In this document: positions 29,397 through 39,528 of the stretch, in pieces
How the letters are laid out: each line of letters opens with the position of its first letter
Numbering within the stretch: the first letter of the stretch is position 1
Assembly (NCBI RefSeq): GCF_003545765.1
Contig: NZ_QXIO01000010.1
Span: 62,001 to 126,000 of the forward strand
Direction: 5' to 3'
Length of the DNA stretch: 64,000 nt
Origin: Colwellia sp. RSH04
GTDB taxonomy: Bacteria; Pseudomonadota; Gammaproteobacteria; Enterobacterales; Alteromonadaceae
The notes under the pieces: model-generated
Databases searched by the model: none
What the model was told of the DNA's origin: nothing
What the model saw: the letters and a program-made list of their open reading frames with translations, nothing else
Translations under genes and position numbers: made by a program

Positions 29397-31019
29397 ATGA
29401 CTCAACAAAATAATTGTGATGTACTGATCATCGGCAGCGGAGCAGCTGGGTTAACCTTAGCCCTTCATCTAGCTAAAAATGCAGATGTGGTGATCCTAAG
29501 TAAAGGCCCATTAAACGAAGGCTCTACCTATTATGCACAGGGTGGTATTGCAGCTGTTTTTGATGAACACGACAGTATTGCTGCACATGTTGACGATACA
29601 CTAATTGCAGGCGCTGGTTTATGCGATGAAGAAACTGTTGAATTCACAGCAAAGAATGCCAAACCTTGTTTAGAGTGGTTAATAGAGCAAGGCGTAGCAT
29701 TTGATAAAGAAAAAGATACGGGTGGCGAAGCAAAATATCATCTAACACGTGAAGGTGGGCATAGCCATAGGCGTATCCTTCATGCCGCTGACGCTACGGG
29801 TCAAGAAATACAAACCACTTTGGCTAGCCGTGTGAAGCAACATTCTCGTATTCGAATTTTTGAAAGATACAATGCCATTGACTTGATTTGCCAAGAACAA
29901 ACGTCTGAAAACATCCAAGAAGAAAAACAATGTATTGGCGCCTATATCTGGAATCGTAATACCGAAAAAGTAGAAAGCATTTACGCGCAAAAAACCATTC
30001 TAGCAACCGGCGGGGCAAGTAAAGTATACCAATACACTTCAAACCCTGATGTAGCGAGTGGTGATGGTATTGCTATGGCTTGGCGCGCTGGTTGTCGCGT
30101 AGCAAATATGGAGTTCAATCAGTTTCATCCTACTTGCTTATTTCATCCTGATGCCGGCACATTCCTATTGACTGAAGCCTTACGTGGCGAAGGTGCATTA
30201 TTAAGGCGCCCCGACGGTAGTCGCTTTATGCCAAGTTTTGACAAAAGAGCAGAGCTAGCGCCTAGAGATATCGTAGCACGAGCGATTGACTTTGAGATGA
30301 AACGTTTAGGTGCTGATTGTATGTATTTAGATATTAGTCATAAACCGAGTGGTTTTATCAAAGAACATTTTCCAACGATATATGAGAAAACCTTATCGTT
30401 AGGAATAGATATCACTAAGCAACCTATACCTGTTGTACCCGCCGCCCATTACACTTGCGGTGGTGTTATGGTAAATCATCATGGAAAAACCGACATTGCG
30501 CAATTGTACGCTATTGGTGAAATGTCATACACTGGGCTTCATGGAGCAAACCGATTAGCGAGTAACTCTTTGCTTGAATGCTTGGTTTTTGCAAGAGCAG
30601 CAGCGTTAGAAATTAGCGACTCATTAAAACAAGATAATGAATATATTCAATTACCTCGATGGGATGAAAGTCGCGTAACAGACTCTGATGAAGATGTTGT
30701 TATTCAACACAATTGGCATGAATTAAGATTATTCATGTGGGATTATGTCGGTATCGTGCGAACAACTAAACGATTAGAGCGTGCACTTCATCGGGTTGAA
30801 TTATTACAAAGCGAAATTGCGGAATATTATCAAAACTATAAAGTTAGCAATAATTTACTAGAATTAAGAAATTTAGTGCAAGTTGCTGAACTCATTATTC
30901 GTTGTGCAATGGAGCGTAAAGAAAGTCGTGGTTTACACTATACACTGGATTACCCAGAAAAAAATCCTACAGCAAAAGCAACTATTTTAAAATCTAGTTC
31001 AGGGTCACAAGTGAGTTAA
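29397..31019 (+). CDS. nadB: L-aspartate oxidase
   Basis: FAD enzyme that oxidises aspartate to iminoaspartate, the first step of de novo NAD synthesis. At 540 aa it equals E. coli NadB. The N-terminal FAD site [19 protein letters not shown], the [19 protein letters not shown] loop, the catalytic region [18 protein letters not shown] and [15 protein letters not shown], and [20 protein letters not shown] are all present. It is divergent from rpoE, the conserved order in gammaproteobacteria. Its 3' end overlaps the convergent ygfX by 26 bp. Confidence 0.97.
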   Translation: MTQQNNCDVLIIGSGAAGLTLALHLAKNADVVILSKGPLNEGSTYYAQGGIAAVFDEHDSIAAHVDDTLIAGAGLCDEETVEFTAKNAKPCLEWLIEQGVAFDKEKDTGGEAKYHLTREGGHSHRRILHAADATGQEIQTTLASRVKQHSRIRIFERYNAIDLICQEQTSENIQEEKQCIGAYIWNRNTEKVESIYAQKTILATGGASKVYQYTSNPDVASGDGIAMAWRAGCRVANMEFNQFHPTCLFHPDAGTFLLTEALRGEGALLRRPDGSRFMPSFDKRAELAPRDIVARAIDFEMKRLGADCMYLDISHKPSGFIKEHFPTIYEKTLSLGIDITKQPIPVVPAAHYTCGGVMVNHHGKTDIAQLYAIGEMSYTGLHGANRLASNSLLECLVFARAAALEISDSLKQDNEYIQLPRWDESRVTDSDEDVVIQHNWHELRLFMWDYVGIVRTTKRLERALHRVELLQSEIAEYYQNYKVSNNLLELRNLVQVAELIIRCAMERKESRGLHYTLDYPEKNPTAKATILKSSSGSQVS

Positions 31020-31563
31020 TCACCCGAGACAAATGCGAGTAATCTGCTTGAGAAAAACTATCTTTAAAAATAAACATACAGTGCTTTTTATCTAAGTCTA
31101 TTTGCTTACACTTTGACAATAAAGTATCACGCCTTTTATAAGTTGAATTAACTTCTAAAGGTGAGTTGACAGGTTCCATAACCAACCAAGCCCCTAGAAA
31201 GCTACAACGACTTTGCGGTAATAACTGATATACACAGTGAACATCTTCACCATGATAATCGACTAGACCACTGGTACTCAATTGAAATTGAAGTAGTGAG
31301 TCAGTAGGCTTCTTTCTATAGTTATTAAGATAAAAATCTAATAACAATCCAAAAATGACAATAATAATGAGTGCGACAGTATAATAAATCGTGTTTTGAA
31401 TAATAAACAACAGTAAAAATAGCAGCATCAACAAAGCAATTAAAGCAGCTTTATAACGAGAGCTAGTTACTGAAATATTATACTTTAACGCGCTGTAATA
31501 TATGTTGCACCATGGCGTTAAGCTCTGTGTCTTCACAAGTTTCATGCCCCATAAACCAAGCAA
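30994..31563 (-). CDS. YgfX-like membrane protein next to sdhE
   Basis: The position directly after sdhE and the two adjacent membrane helices ([17 protein letters not shown] and [19 protein letters not shown]) followed by a soluble beta-rich domain ([20 protein letters not shown]) fit the YgfX (CptA) family, whose role in E. coli was once described as a toxin partner of YgfY/SdhE and remains debated. The longest frame reaches back 86 bp into sdhE, starting [11 protein letters not shown]; no ATG, GTG or TTG follows the sdhE stop ahead of the helices. So either the gene starts inside sdhE (ATG 31545 is a candidate) or uses a rare start such as ATT at ISVTSSRYK. Confidence 0.7.
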   Translation of the reverse strand: MLGLWGMKLVKTQSLTPWCNIYYSALKYNISVTSSRYKAALIALLMLLFLLLFIIQNTIYYTVALIIIVIFGLLLDFYLNNYRKKPTDSLLQFQLSTSGLVDYHGEDVHCVYQLLPQSRCSFLGAWLVMEPVNSPLEVNSTYKRRDTLLSKCKQIDLDKKHCMFIFKDSFSQADYSHLSRVINSLVTLN

Positions 31564-31765
31564 ATAATTCAGGATCTTGGCAAGTTAATAAACGCTCGAA
31601 AACTCGTTGTTTATCATCACTTAAATCATCATAGGCTTCATCTACGAATGGAATAAATAACACATCAAGTTCGAGCATACCTCGACGACAAGCCCACTTT
31701 AAACGCGCTTTATTAACACCTTCGCTAGCTTGCTCATGAGTTGTTTGATTGTTAGTTATTGACAT
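31478..31765 (-). CDS. sdhE: FAD assembly factor SdhE
   Basis: Promotes covalent FAD attachment to succinate dehydrogenase and fumarate reductase. The 95-aa product has the invariant RGMLELD motif (LKWACRRGMLELDVLFIPFV), where the Arg-Gly-x-x-Glu part is needed for flavinylation, then the usual [16 protein letters not shown]. It extends about 15 aa further at the N terminus than E. coli SdhE (MSITNNQTTHEQASEG). It is divergent from ygfZ and upstream of a ygfX-like gene. Confidence 0.95.
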   Translation of the reverse strand: MSITNNQTTHEQASEGVNKARLKWACRRGMLELDVLFIPFVDEAYDDLSDDKQRVFERLLTCQDPELFAWFMGHETCEDTELNAMVQHILQRVKV

Positions 31766-31965
31766 AATGCACCGATATAAGTTTTACAATGATCGCTATT
31801 CTAGCAATAACAACAACACCTTGAATAGATAAGCTTAGTTAATTTTCAAAAAAACAGTCATTTTCTACAATAGTAACTTTTTAATACCACATAACTTGTG
31901 TTTTTAAAGTTTGCCCCAAGTTAATCAGGTAATAGTCGATTTTTCACTGTTTAGAGCTAATAATT

Positions 31966-32946
31966 ATGCCGCTAGCCACCGTTTCTGAATTACCCTCACT
32001 TGAACAACTACCTGAAAACTATTTAGTAAGCCTAGATAATTTCTCTGCCATTTCACTATCAGGTGAAGAACAAAGTAAATATTTACAAGGCCAAGTCACT
32101 TGTGATGTAAGCCAAACTACCGATAATAGCCTGCAAGTAGGCGCTCATTGTGATGCCAAGGGTAAAGTTTTTAGTGTGTTTAGGTTGATTAATCGCTTAG
32201 CTGCGCATTTATTAATTCAACCTAAAGAAAGCCTTGAGGCATCGCTAAAAGAGTTAAAAAAATTCGGTGTATTTTCAAAGGTTACCATTGAAGCGACTGA
32301 CCATTTGGCCTTTATGGCATTAATAGGTGGTAATTCAGGCGAGATTTTAGCTAAGCATTTCCCTCAAACACCTGATGCATTAACCCCTGTTATACAGCAT
32401 GAATCAACGACCTTAGTCTATTTAAGTAGTCATCAAGGCTGTTATTTAATTATCGACGAACAAGACAATATTAAAACATTAGCATCACTATTTGATTTAA
32501 CTATTTTTCAAAGTGACGTCTGGAACTTATTTGAAATTAGCCAAGGTTTTCCAATACTTTCAAAAGAAGCAATAAATCAATATGTACCGCAAATGTTAAA
32601 CCTGCAAGCGTTGCATGGCATTAGTTTCACCAAAGGTTGCTACCTTGGTCAAGAAACAGTGGCAAGAATGCAGTACCTGGGTAAAAATAAACGCGCTTTA
32701 TTTGCGCTTGAAGGCAAAACTGATTCAACCATTAGCAAAGAAGATTCTCTTGAAAAGCAGCTTGGTGAAAATTGGCGCAAAGCAGGAGACATTATAGCTT
32801 CCTATGAAGCTGATAATGGCAGTAAATACCTGCAAGCCGTTTTATCTAATGACGAACAGCCAATGGCTTTCCGTTTAAAATTACAACCTAATTCTATTTT
32901 TAACATTAAAGAGCTACCATACTCATTAACTACTGAATCGAATTAA
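31966..32946 (+). CDS. ygfZ: tRNA-modifying protein YgfZ (folate-binding)
   Basis: GcvT-like folate-binding protein needed for repair or activity of certain Fe-S enzymes, including tRNA thiolation by MiaB. The 326-aa product contains the family signature KGCYLGQETVARMQYLG with the essential Cys, and an N-terminal GcvT-like region (SLSGEEQSKYLQGQVTCDV, GAHCDAKGKVFSVFRL). It is divergent from sdhE, the conserved pairing, and 33 bp ahead of the FKBP gene. Confidence 0.95.
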   Translation: MPLATVSELPSLEQLPENYLVSLDNFSAISLSGEEQSKYLQGQVTCDVSQTTDNSLQVGAHCDAKGKVFSVFRLINRLAAHLLIQPKESLEASLKELKKFGVFSKVTIEATDHLAFMALIGGNSGEILAKHFPQTPDALTPVIQHESTTLVYLSSHQGCYLIIDEQDNIKTLASLFDLTIFQSDVWNLFEISQGFPILSKEAINQYVPQMLNLQALHGISFTKGCYLGQETVARMQYLGKNKRALFALEGKTDSTISKEDSLEKQLGENWRKAGDIIASYEADNGSKYLQAVLSNDEQPMAFRLKLQPNSIFNIKELPYSLTTESN

Positions 32947-32979
32947 GCCCTATTCACACTCAATTTATTGGAAAGACAT

Positions 32980-33468
32980 ATGAAAATTAGCAAAAATTCT
33001 GTAGTAGTAATGCATTATGCCGTATCAGACAGTGAAGGAACTTTAATTGATAGCTCTTATGATGATAAACCAATGGCTATCATTCAAGGAACGGGGTATT
33101 TAATTCCTGGCTTAGAAGATGCGCTTATTGATCATGCTGTTGGTGACAAGTTTGAAGTAGCTGTTGCTAGTGAGCAAGCTTATGGCCCTCGCCACGACGA
33201 ATATGTTCAAACAGTACCTAAAGCAGTTATGCAAGGTGTTGAAGATCTTGCTGTCGGCACACAACTTCGTGCAACAACTGACGATGGTGAGCAAACAGTT
33301 ATCGTTATTGACGTGACAGAAGATGAAGTAACGGTTGATGGTAATCACCCCTTAGCAGGCATAGATTTAAGTTTTGATGTTGAGATTCTAGAAGTACGTG
33401 AAGCCACGGAAGATGAGCTTGCTCATGGTCATGTTCATACTGAAGGTGGTTGTGGTCATAACCATTAA
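32980..33468 (+). CDS. SlyD-like FKBP peptidyl-prolyl isomerase
   Basis: Cytoplasmic prolyl isomerase and chaperone of the SlyD group. The ATG at 32980 is chosen because GGAAAG lies four bases upstream; a TTG twelve bases earlier would put that site inside the gene. The 162-aa product has the split FKBP fold (VVVMHYAVSDSEGTLIDSSY, GTGYLIPGLEDALIDHAVGD) with the insert-in-flap domain, and ends in a His-rich tail, HGHVHTEGGCGHNH, able to bind nickel or zinc as in SlyD. The tail is shorter than in E. coli SlyD. A hairpin terminator follows. Confidence 0.9.
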   Translation: MKISKNSVVVMHYAVSDSEGTLIDSSYDDKPMAIIQGTGYLIPGLEDALIDHAVGDKFEVAVASEQAYGPRHDEYVQTVPKAVMQGVEDLAVGTQLRATTDDGEQTVIVIDVTEDEVTVDGNHPLAGIDLSFDVEILEVREATEDELAHGHVHTEGGCGHNH

Positions 33469-33485
33469 TTACTATAGAGCATGTT

Positions 33486-33525
33486 AAAAAAAAGGCGTTT
33501 ATCTTCTTAAGATGAACGCCTTTTT
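33486..33525. terminator. Bidirectional terminator between the FKBP gene and yajQ
   Basis: The inverted repeat AAAAAGGCGTT ... AACGCCTTTTT, with an inner ATC/GAT pair, has A and T runs on both sides, so it can end transcripts from both convergent genes. It begins 17 bp past the FKBP stop. Confidence 0.85.
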
Positions 33526-33565
33526 CTTTCTAGTAACGGTAAAACTTCACTAATAATAAAAGCAA

Positions 33566-34048
33566 TTAATCTTTAAAGTTATTAAATTGAAACGACTGGT
33601 CTAAATCAGCTTCGCGGATCAATTTCATTACGGCTTGTAAATCATCACGTTTTTTACCCGTAACACGTAATTTATCACCTTGAATAGCTGCCTGAACTTT
33701 AAGCTTTTCCGCTTTAATTAATTTCACTACTTTTTTAGCAACATCTTGCTCAATGCCTTCTTGAAAAGCCACATTTTGAGTAAATGTTTTACCGCTATGA
33801 TCTGTGCTGCCCATAGTCATTGCTTGAGCATCAACTTTGCGTTTAGTTAATTGGCTACGCAACATGTCGCACATTTGTTTAATATGAAAGTCACCTTCTG
33901 CTTTTATCACAACATTAGGCTTTTTCCACTCAAAACTAGCTTCAACATTATTAAAGTCATAACGTCTGCTTAATTCTTTACTTGCGTTTTCTACCGCATT
34001 TCGAACTTCTTCTAAGTTGATTTCTGAAACCACGTCCATTGAAGGCAT
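33566..34048 (-). CDS. yajQ: YajQ family nucleotide-binding protein
   Basis: Small cytosolic protein of the YajQ family, whose members bind RNA or nucleotides and, in Xanthomonas, cyclic di-GMP. The 160 aa are nearly the E. coli length (163). The family start [20 protein letters not shown], the [14 protein letters not shown] element and the C-terminal [18 protein letters not shown] are visible, forming two ferredoxin-like halves. It is convergent with the FKBP gene and stands alone. Confidence 0.95.
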   Translation of the reverse strand: MPSMDVVSEINLEEVRNAVENASKELSRRYDFNNVEASFEWKKPNVVIKAEGDFHIKQMCDMLRSQLTKRKVDAQAMTMGSTDHSGKTFTQNVAFQEGIEQDVAKKVVKLIKAEKLKVQAAIQGDKLRVTGKKRDDLQAVMKLIREADLDQSFQFNNFKD

Positions 34049-34238
34049 AATAATTCTCTAATATTCAATTTAATCGATGCTTTGTATTATACTCATGGTG
34101 CCTAACCAAGCAACAACATCCATAGACTTCTTTAACTGTCTTGATGTTTTTTCATCTTATACGAGCAATCAGCGGGGTATCACTATACAATACGGTTAAC
34201 TTATTAATTTATAAAATGCTTAATGCGATTTTATCACT

Positions 34239-34640
34239 GTGAAATATCGTCTCTCCTTTATCGGCATCATTAGTCTTATTGCTATTATTTTAGTGAGCTT
34301 AGTTATGTTTTTTTCGCCTAATTTATTTGACTTTAGCCATCATAAATTTCGCTTTCCTCAAATAGACACCATCGGCCATTTCACTAGTTTCTTCTTGTTA
34401 ACATGGTTTGTGCATTCATTACTAAAAATAAGCTTAGGGCGAACAATAATCACTCTGATGCTTTACGGAGCATTGACTGAGTTTGGACAACACTTTCTTG
34501 TCTACAGACAAGGTGATATTACCGACTACATCGCAGATGTTTTTGGTATTTTATTCTTCGCATTACTCAAGTTTTTATATACCTTAGTGAAGAAAAAAAT
34601 GACTAAGTCTTCTACTATCAAACAAATAAACATTCAATAA
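34239..34640 (+). CDS. VanZ-like membrane protein
   Basis: A 133-aa protein with four membrane segments and the VanZ-like core: a first helix (SFIGIISLIAIILVSLVMFF), the loop DTIGHFTSFFLLTWFVHSLL and ALTEFGQHFLVYRQGDITDYIADVFGILF, in which Glu, Gln, His, Arg and two Asp residues are typical of the family. Function outside glycopeptide resistance is unknown. It starts at GTG with a weak ribosome site. It is 10 bp ahead of panE and is probably co-transcribed with it. Confidence 0.8.
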   Translation: MKYRLSFIGIISLIAIILVSLVMFFSPNLFDFSHHKFRFPQIDTIGHFTSFFLLTWFVHSLLKISLGRTIITLMLYGALTEFGQHFLVYRQGDITDYIADVFGILFFALLKFLYTLVKKKMTKSSTIKQINIQ

Positions 34641-34650
34641 AGATTTTCAA

Positions 34651-35640
34651 ATGCCCAATAATATAAAGCCGCTCAACGTTGTAATTATTGGTCAAGGGGC
34701 AATAGGCCTCTTGTATTATCATTCTTTAAGAAAAATAGAGCTGTTAAGCGATGAAAGAAAGCCCCTTAGCACCGTTAGTACATCGTTATTAGCAACAGAT
34801 CAGTATGAAGACAAAAGCAGAGCTTATAAGTTTACTGATATAAAAAACCAGCAAACCCAAGGGAAGGTTCAATTTACACAACCTAAGCACTTACAAAATG
34901 CCGATATAGTTCTGTGTTGTGTAAAGTCATATCATGTTAGTGCTGCTATTGAATCAGTTGTTGATGAGTTGAACCCAAAAGCGGTTATTATTCTTGCTCA
35001 TAATGGAATGGGCACATTAGATCAACTGAATAAAAGGGTCATTAAACAACACGTTTTTGCAGCGATGCTTACAACTCACGGTAGCTTGAAAACTGATAGT
35101 TATACCATTAGACATACTGGAGAGGGATTAACGCAGTTAGGTTTAATTTTAACAAAAACTCAAGATAAAAGAGCGAATGCATTTTCTGGTCAATCTGCCT
35201 TGCAACGATTAGATTTTTTTATTGAGCTTCTTAATAAAGTACTACCTAAGGTTGTTTGGGAAGAAGACATTCGTACAGCTCAATGGCATAAACTAGCAAT
35301 AAATTGCGTAATAAACCCGTTAAGTGCCATGCTAAATATCAAGAATGGTAAAATTGCTGACACCGTGCACTTAGCAAAAGTTAATGCGCTTGTGTTAGAA
35401 ATTGTTGCTGTCGCACAAAAAGAGTCTGTTCATCTAAATGCCAAAAAGCTATTAGATAAGGTGATTGCGGTAGCTAAAGCGACCGCTGAGAATAGCTCTT
35501 CAATGCGTTGTGATGTATTAGCCAAAAGAAAGACAGAAATCGATTATATCAATGGTTATATTTGCAATTTGGCCGAGAAACATCACCTTAAAGCCCCTGA
35601 AAACAAAAACCTAGTTGAAGCGATAAAATCACTTAACTAG
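34651..35640 (+). CDS. panE: 2-dehydropantoate 2-reductase
   Basis: NADPH-dependent reduction of ketopantoate to pantoate in coenzyme A synthesis. The 329-aa protein has the dinucleotide site VVIIGQGAIGLLYYHSL, the HNGMGTLDQL loop, a TTHGSLKTDS element and WHKLAINCVINPLSAM containing the catalytic Lys, then the C-terminal helical domain with SSMRCDVLAKRKTEIDYING. It is about 25 aa longer than E. coli PanE through an insert after the first strand. yajQ, panE and thiI are close in E. coli as well. Confidence 0.92.
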   Translation: MPNNIKPLNVVIIGQGAIGLLYYHSLRKIELLSDERKPLSTVSTSLLATDQYEDKSRAYKFTDIKNQQTQGKVQFTQPKHLQNADIVLCCVKSYHVSAAIESVVDELNPKAVIILAHNGMGTLDQLNKRVIKQHVFAAMLTTHGSLKTDSYTIRHTGEGLTQLGLILTKTQDKRANAFSGQSALQRLDFFIELLNKVLPKVVWEEDIRTAQWHKLAINCVINPLSAMLNIKNGKIADTVHLAKVNALVLEIVAVAQKESVHLNAKKLLDKVIAVAKATAENSSSMRCDVLAKRKTEIDYINGYICNLAEKHHLKAPENKNLVEAIKSLN

Positions 35641-35710
35641 GTTTATGTTGGTGCCGATTAATCTATTGGCTATAGCTTTTATAAATCAAGCTTAAGTTAT
35701 GCGTTAACGA

Positions 35711-37165
35711 CTAAGGGCGATAAACCTTAACATTACTAAAACCATTATCTTGTAAATACAAAGCTTGTAACTTACTCATTATCCCTTGGTCGCAGTAAAG
35801 CAAGTATTCTTTACTCATATCTAAATCACCAAACTGCGTGGCAAGTTTATAAAAAGGAATATGAATAACCTTCACATTAGCAATATCTAAAGGGTTTTCA
35901 TCTTCTTCCTCTGGGCTTCTAATATCAACAACGACCGCATCATTTGTTATTTCTTCAACGAATTCAACAGCTTTAATTTCTTCTTCCGTTTCTTTACCTA
36001 TATCACGAATATCTAAAACACGTGTTTCATCAACAACTTTATCTAAAATTGAAAAATCAAAATTATCTTCTTCAGCTTCAACTTTCGAAAGCACTGCTTT
36101 TACTGTTGGTTTTTTAGAGATGACTCCGCAATATTCAGGTATCGTTTTAGCAAAATCTTCAGTACCAATGTTTCTTGCAATATCAATAATATCTTGTTTA
36201 TCGTAGGCAGCTAAGGGTCGTAATATTAAGGTATCGGTGACTCGATTAATCACATTTAAGTTTGTTAAAGTTTGACTTGATACTTGTCCTAAACTTTCAC
36301 CTGTCACTAATGCTTGAATATTTGTTTTTTCAGCGACTTTGGTCGCAGCACGCATCATCATACGTTTTAAAACAACCCCCATTTGGCCATTTTCAATTTT
36401 CTCAAGAATCTCAGCAACAACTGGCTCAAAGTCTACGGCAAAAAACTTAACACGATGCGATGCGCCAAACTTATTCCATAAATAATAACTCACTTGTTTA
36501 ACACCGACTTCATGAGCAGAGCCGCCCAAATTGAAAAAACAATAATGAGTTCTAGAGCCTTTTTTGATCATTTGGTAACTAGCAACACCTGAGTCAAAAC
36601 CACCAGACATTAACGATAAAACATCTTCTTGAGTCGCTATTGGAAAACCGCCTAAACCTTGATGGCGTTCGGTTACAATGAACAAATCTTTATTCTTAAC
36701 TTCTAAACGAATAGTAACGTCAGGTTTTTTCAATTGAACTTTGGCACTTTCTACCTGCTGATTTAAACCACCACCAACATACTGCTCAATTTTTAAGGAG
36801 TTAAACTCATGTGTTCCTGTTCTTTTAACGCGAACACAAAAAGTTTTGTTTTCGATAGTTTTGCTATGTACTGCAAGGGTTTTTTCATATATATCATGAA
36901 GATCTATAAACTCTGTCTGCTGTACTTCTAAAAACATGGGTACGCCAGGAATACATTTTAATGCCGCAACTAATCTAGCTCTATTTTCTGGGCTGTTATC
37001 TTTAGTGTTAACTTCAACATTATCCCAATTCATTCGGGTAGTAACTTGTTCATCAACACGACGCAGTACATTTTTAATATTAGAGTCTAATATTTTAGTA
37101 AAACGCTTACGAACAGGGCGAGATTTAATCGTGATCTCAGCTTGTAACTTTACGATAAATTTCAT
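35711..37165 (-). CDS. thiI: tRNA 4-thiouridine synthase / thiamine sulfur carrier enzyme ThiI
   Basis: Transfers sulfur from IscS to make 4-thiouridine in tRNA and the thiazole of thiamine. From the ATG at 37165 (a TTG two codons earlier is less likely) the product has 484 aa, near the 482 of E. coli. It has a ferredoxin-like/THUMP N terminus, the PP-loop [11 protein letters not shown], the resolving Cys in [15 protein letters not shown], and a C-terminal rhodanese domain with the catalytic Cys458 in [12 protein letters not shown]. Presence of the rhodanese domain supports both functions. It is convergent with panE. Confidence 0.96.
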   Translation of the reverse strand: MKFIVKLQAEITIKSRPVRKRFTKILDSNIKNVLRRVDEQVTTRMNWDNVEVNTKDNSPENRARLVAALKCIPGVPMFLEVQQTEFIDLHDIYEKTLAVHSKTIENKTFCVRVKRTGTHEFNSLKIEQYVGGGLNQQVESAKVQLKKPDVTIRLEVKNKDLFIVTERHQGLGGFPIATQEDVLSLMSGGFDSGVASYQMIKKGSRTHYCFFNLGGSAHEVGVKQVSYYLWNKFGASHRVKFFAVDFEPVVAEILEKIENGQMGVVLKRMMMRAATKVAEKTNIQALVTGESLGQVSSQTLTNLNVINRVTDTLILRPLAAYDKQDIIDIARNIGTEDFAKTIPEYCGVISKKPTVKAVLSKVEAEEDNFDFSILDKVVDETRVLDIRDIGKETEEEIKAVEFVEEITNDAVVVDIRSPEEEDENPLDIANVKVIHIPFYKLATQFGDLDMSKEYLLYCDQGIMSKLQALYLQDNGFSNVKVYRP

Positions 37166-37304
37166 CGACAACAGACCTAGCAGGCAAAAAATAATGGCGC
37201 GTATTATAGCAGAATTAACACAGATAATGCATTAATTATGGTTCAGCGATATGAGATGCACTTTGGCTACCGAAAAGCGCAGCCAAAGTGATTAATGTAA
37301 GTAA

Positions 37305-38246
37305 TTAATCAATAACGTCAATTAATTCAGTTTCTTTTGCTTTACCTTGATTGATTGCAATCTCAACACGTCGGTTTCTTCGGCGATTAAGGGCATTAGT
37401 GTTAGGTACTAACGGTCTAGTATCTGCATGACCTGCAACAATTAATCGTGTAGGGTCAAACTCAGGCACTTTAATTAATTCATGAGCAATAGCAACAGCT
37501 CTTTTGCTCGACAAGTCCCAATTTGAGCTGAATAACTCAGAATCTACCCCTTGATTATCGGTATTACCCGAGACCATAATCTCACCGGGGACGGTATTTA
37601 ATAACTCACCAATCTCTCTCATGATAGGTTTAAATTTTGGTTGTAAGAAAGCTGAACCAGATGGGAACGATCCATTTTCACGGATTCTAATAATGACTTG
37701 TTGCCCTAATGACTCTAACTCAACTGCACCATCTTGAATTTGCTGTTCAAGTTGCTCAGCGATCTTCTTCACTAAGTCATTCACTTGTTCTTGCGCTGCA
37801 CTCTCCATTTGCTCCATTGCTTGTTCAAGAGCCTGAGCTGACATTGCATCTTCCGTGTTCTGTGCTTGACCACCACGCTCTGTACCACGCTGCTCTTGTC
37901 GTCCACCTGCTGAGGTTTCATCGCCAGCTTGAAACTCAAGCATTTGTTGCGTCATTTCCATGGTTTGTTGTTGAATAACTTCAATCGGTGTAGGTTCAGG
38001 TTTACCTGGCCTAAACTCTTGTGCAATGATACTTGTGCCTTTGGGAATATCTTTTACTTCAATCTTGTTCTGTACACCAAAAGCAAACTTCATTGAACCT
38101 GCAATCTGCTTAAACTTCAGTACATCCATTTCAGAAAATGATAAAAGTAATACGAAGAAACACATCAATAGCGACATTAAATCAGCAAACGTACCCATCC
38201 AAGCTGGTAACCCGGGTGGTGGACATTTACATTTTTCTTCAGCCAT
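37305..38246 (-). CDS. pomB: Sodium-type flagellar stator protein PomB
   Basis: Stator subunit that, with PomA, couples ion flow to flagellar rotation. The 313-aa protein has a short cytoplasmic start with two Cys (KCKCPPPGLPAWMGTFADLM), one membrane helix with the ion-binding Asp22 (FADLMSLLMCFFVLLLSF), and a C-terminal OmpA-like peptidoglycan-binding domain (SGNTDNQGVDSELFSSNWDL). The strong likeness of residues 9-70 to Vibrio PomB (DIPKGTSIIAQEFRPGKPEP) points to sodium rather than proton use. It lies 27 bp after pomA. Confidence 0.93.
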   Translation of the reverse strand: MAEEKCKCPPPGLPAWMGTFADLMSLLMCFFVLLLSFSEMDVLKFKQIAGSMKFAFGVQNKIEVKDIPKGTSIIAQEFRPGKPEPTPIEVIQQQTMEMTQQMLEFQAGDETSAGGRQEQRGTERGGQAQNTEDAMSAQALEQAMEQMESAAQEQVNDLVKKIAEQLEQQIQDGAVELESLGQQVIIRIRENGSFPSGSAFLQPKFKPIMREIGELLNTVPGEIMVSGNTDNQGVDSELFSSNWDLSSKRAVAIAHELIKVPEFDPTRLIVAGHADTRPLVPNTNALNRRRNRRVEIAINQGKAKETELIDVID

Positions 38247-38273
38247 AATTAACTCCTAGCTCGATAGCTGTTG

Positions 38274-39038
38274 CTATTCTTCTGTGGTATCAATTTGGCG
38301 TTTGCCTTCAGCTAAGTAGTTTCTTAATAAGCCTTCAATAACCCGAGGATTCTGGCCATCTTGAATACCTAAAACAGCATCAAGCACTAACTCCTGATTC
38401 ATTTTTTCTTCTTCCATTCTCAATTTTAATTTTGAGGCTAAAGGAATAGCGATAACATTGGCTAAGAATGCACCATATAATGTCGTTAATAAGGCAACAG
38501 CCATCGCAGGACCAATCGATTTAGGGTCATCCATGTTAGAGAGCATAGCAACAAGACCAATCAGTGTACCTATCATGCCCATCGCAGGGGCAACGTCGGC
38601 AAGTGCCATCAACATACCAGCCCCACGGTCGTGGCGCTCAGTCGTTAAGTTAATATCTTTTTGTAAGGTTGCACGCACAACATCTGCATCATGACCATCA
38701 ACAAGCATATCAACCCCCTTTTGCATAAAAGGATTGGTTATTTCTGCTTCTTCTAATGCGAGGAATCCGCCTTTTCTCGCCGCGTCAGCCATATCTACAG
38801 CTTTTTCTATTAGCTCTTCAGGTTTTTCAATTTTGAACATAAATGCTTTAGCGATAACTTTTCCGATACCGAAAAATTGCCCTAAAGAATAATTAGATAA
38901 CACGATAAAAATAGAGCCACAAAATACAATCAATACTGATTGGGTATCGGCAAACATCATAATATCGCCAGAAAGCACCATTGCCATGGCCAATAAGCCA
39001 ATTGCTCCGAGAATACCTATCAGGGTTGCTAAATCCAC
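38274..39038 (-). CDS. pomA: Sodium-type flagellar stator protein PomA
   Basis: Four-helix stator subunit forming the ion channel with PomB. The 254-aa product matches Vibrio PomA in length. Two N-terminal membrane helices (MDLATLIGILGAIGLLAMAM, TQSVLIVFCGSIFIVLSNYS), a cytoplasmic loop with charged residues that contact FliG (KIEKPEELIEKAVDMADAAR, EEAEITNPFMQKGVD) and two more helices (VAPAMGMIGTLIGLVAML, MAVALLTTLYGAFLANVIAI) are visible. It is divergent from xseB-ispA-dxs, as in Vibrio and Shewanella. Confidence 0.95.
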   Translation of the reverse strand: MDLATLIGILGAIGLLAMAMVLSGDIMMFADTQSVLIVFCGSIFIVLSNYSLGQFFGIGKVIAKAFMFKIEKPEELIEKAVDMADAARKGGFLALEEAEITNPFMQKGVDMLVDGHDADVVRATLQKDINLTTERHDRGAGMLMALADVAPAMGMIGTLIGLVAMLSNMDDPKSIGPAMAVALLTTLYGAFLANVIAIPLASKLKLRMEEEKMNQELVLDAVLGIQDGQNPRVIEGLLRNYLAEGKRQIDTTEE

Positions 39039-39279
39039 AAAACTCTCCTAAACCACTAAAATATCGACGACCATTAAAATAATAGTACATTATGCGAAAG
39101 CTATTCGCTAATTCTTAAATTGCTTTATAAAATTATTATCGCCCATGATGTCAATAACTTAACACAAAACAACAAAAAAGCCTTTTTTATACATTAATTG
39201 CAGTGATATTTGACCAATGCTGCTAGCTAAGGTAAGTTTGCGCCAAGATAATTAATTACATTGCTAACAAGTAATCATC

Positions 39280-39528
39280 ATGGCTAAAAAGAAACTAGAA
39301 AACCTAACATTTGAAGAGTCTTTAAGCGAATTAGATACAATCGTTAATCACCTTGAGCAAGGTGAACTTGGCCTTGAAGAGTCTATGGTGCTATTTGAGC
39401 GTGGTTTAAATTTAAGTAAAATAAGCCAAGAAAAGTTACACGCAGCAGAGCAAAAAGTAAAAATATTGTTAGAAAAAAATGGCCAATCTCAACTACTTGA
39501 TTTCGATAATGAATCAGGGCAGAAATAA
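39280..39528 (+). CDS. xseB: Exodeoxyribonuclease VII small subunit
   Basis: Small subunit that assembles with XseA into a single-strand exonuclease. The 82-aa product has the family core NLTFEESLSELDTIVNHLEQ and GELGLEESMVLFERGLNLSK, a two-helix coiled structure. Its TAA overlaps the ispA ATG (TAATG), so translation is coupled. First gene of xseB-ispA-dxs. Confidence 0.96.
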   Translation: MAKKKLENLTFEESLSELDTIVNHLEQGELGLEESMVLFERGLNLSKISQEKLHAAEQKVKILLEKNGQSQLLDFDNESGQK

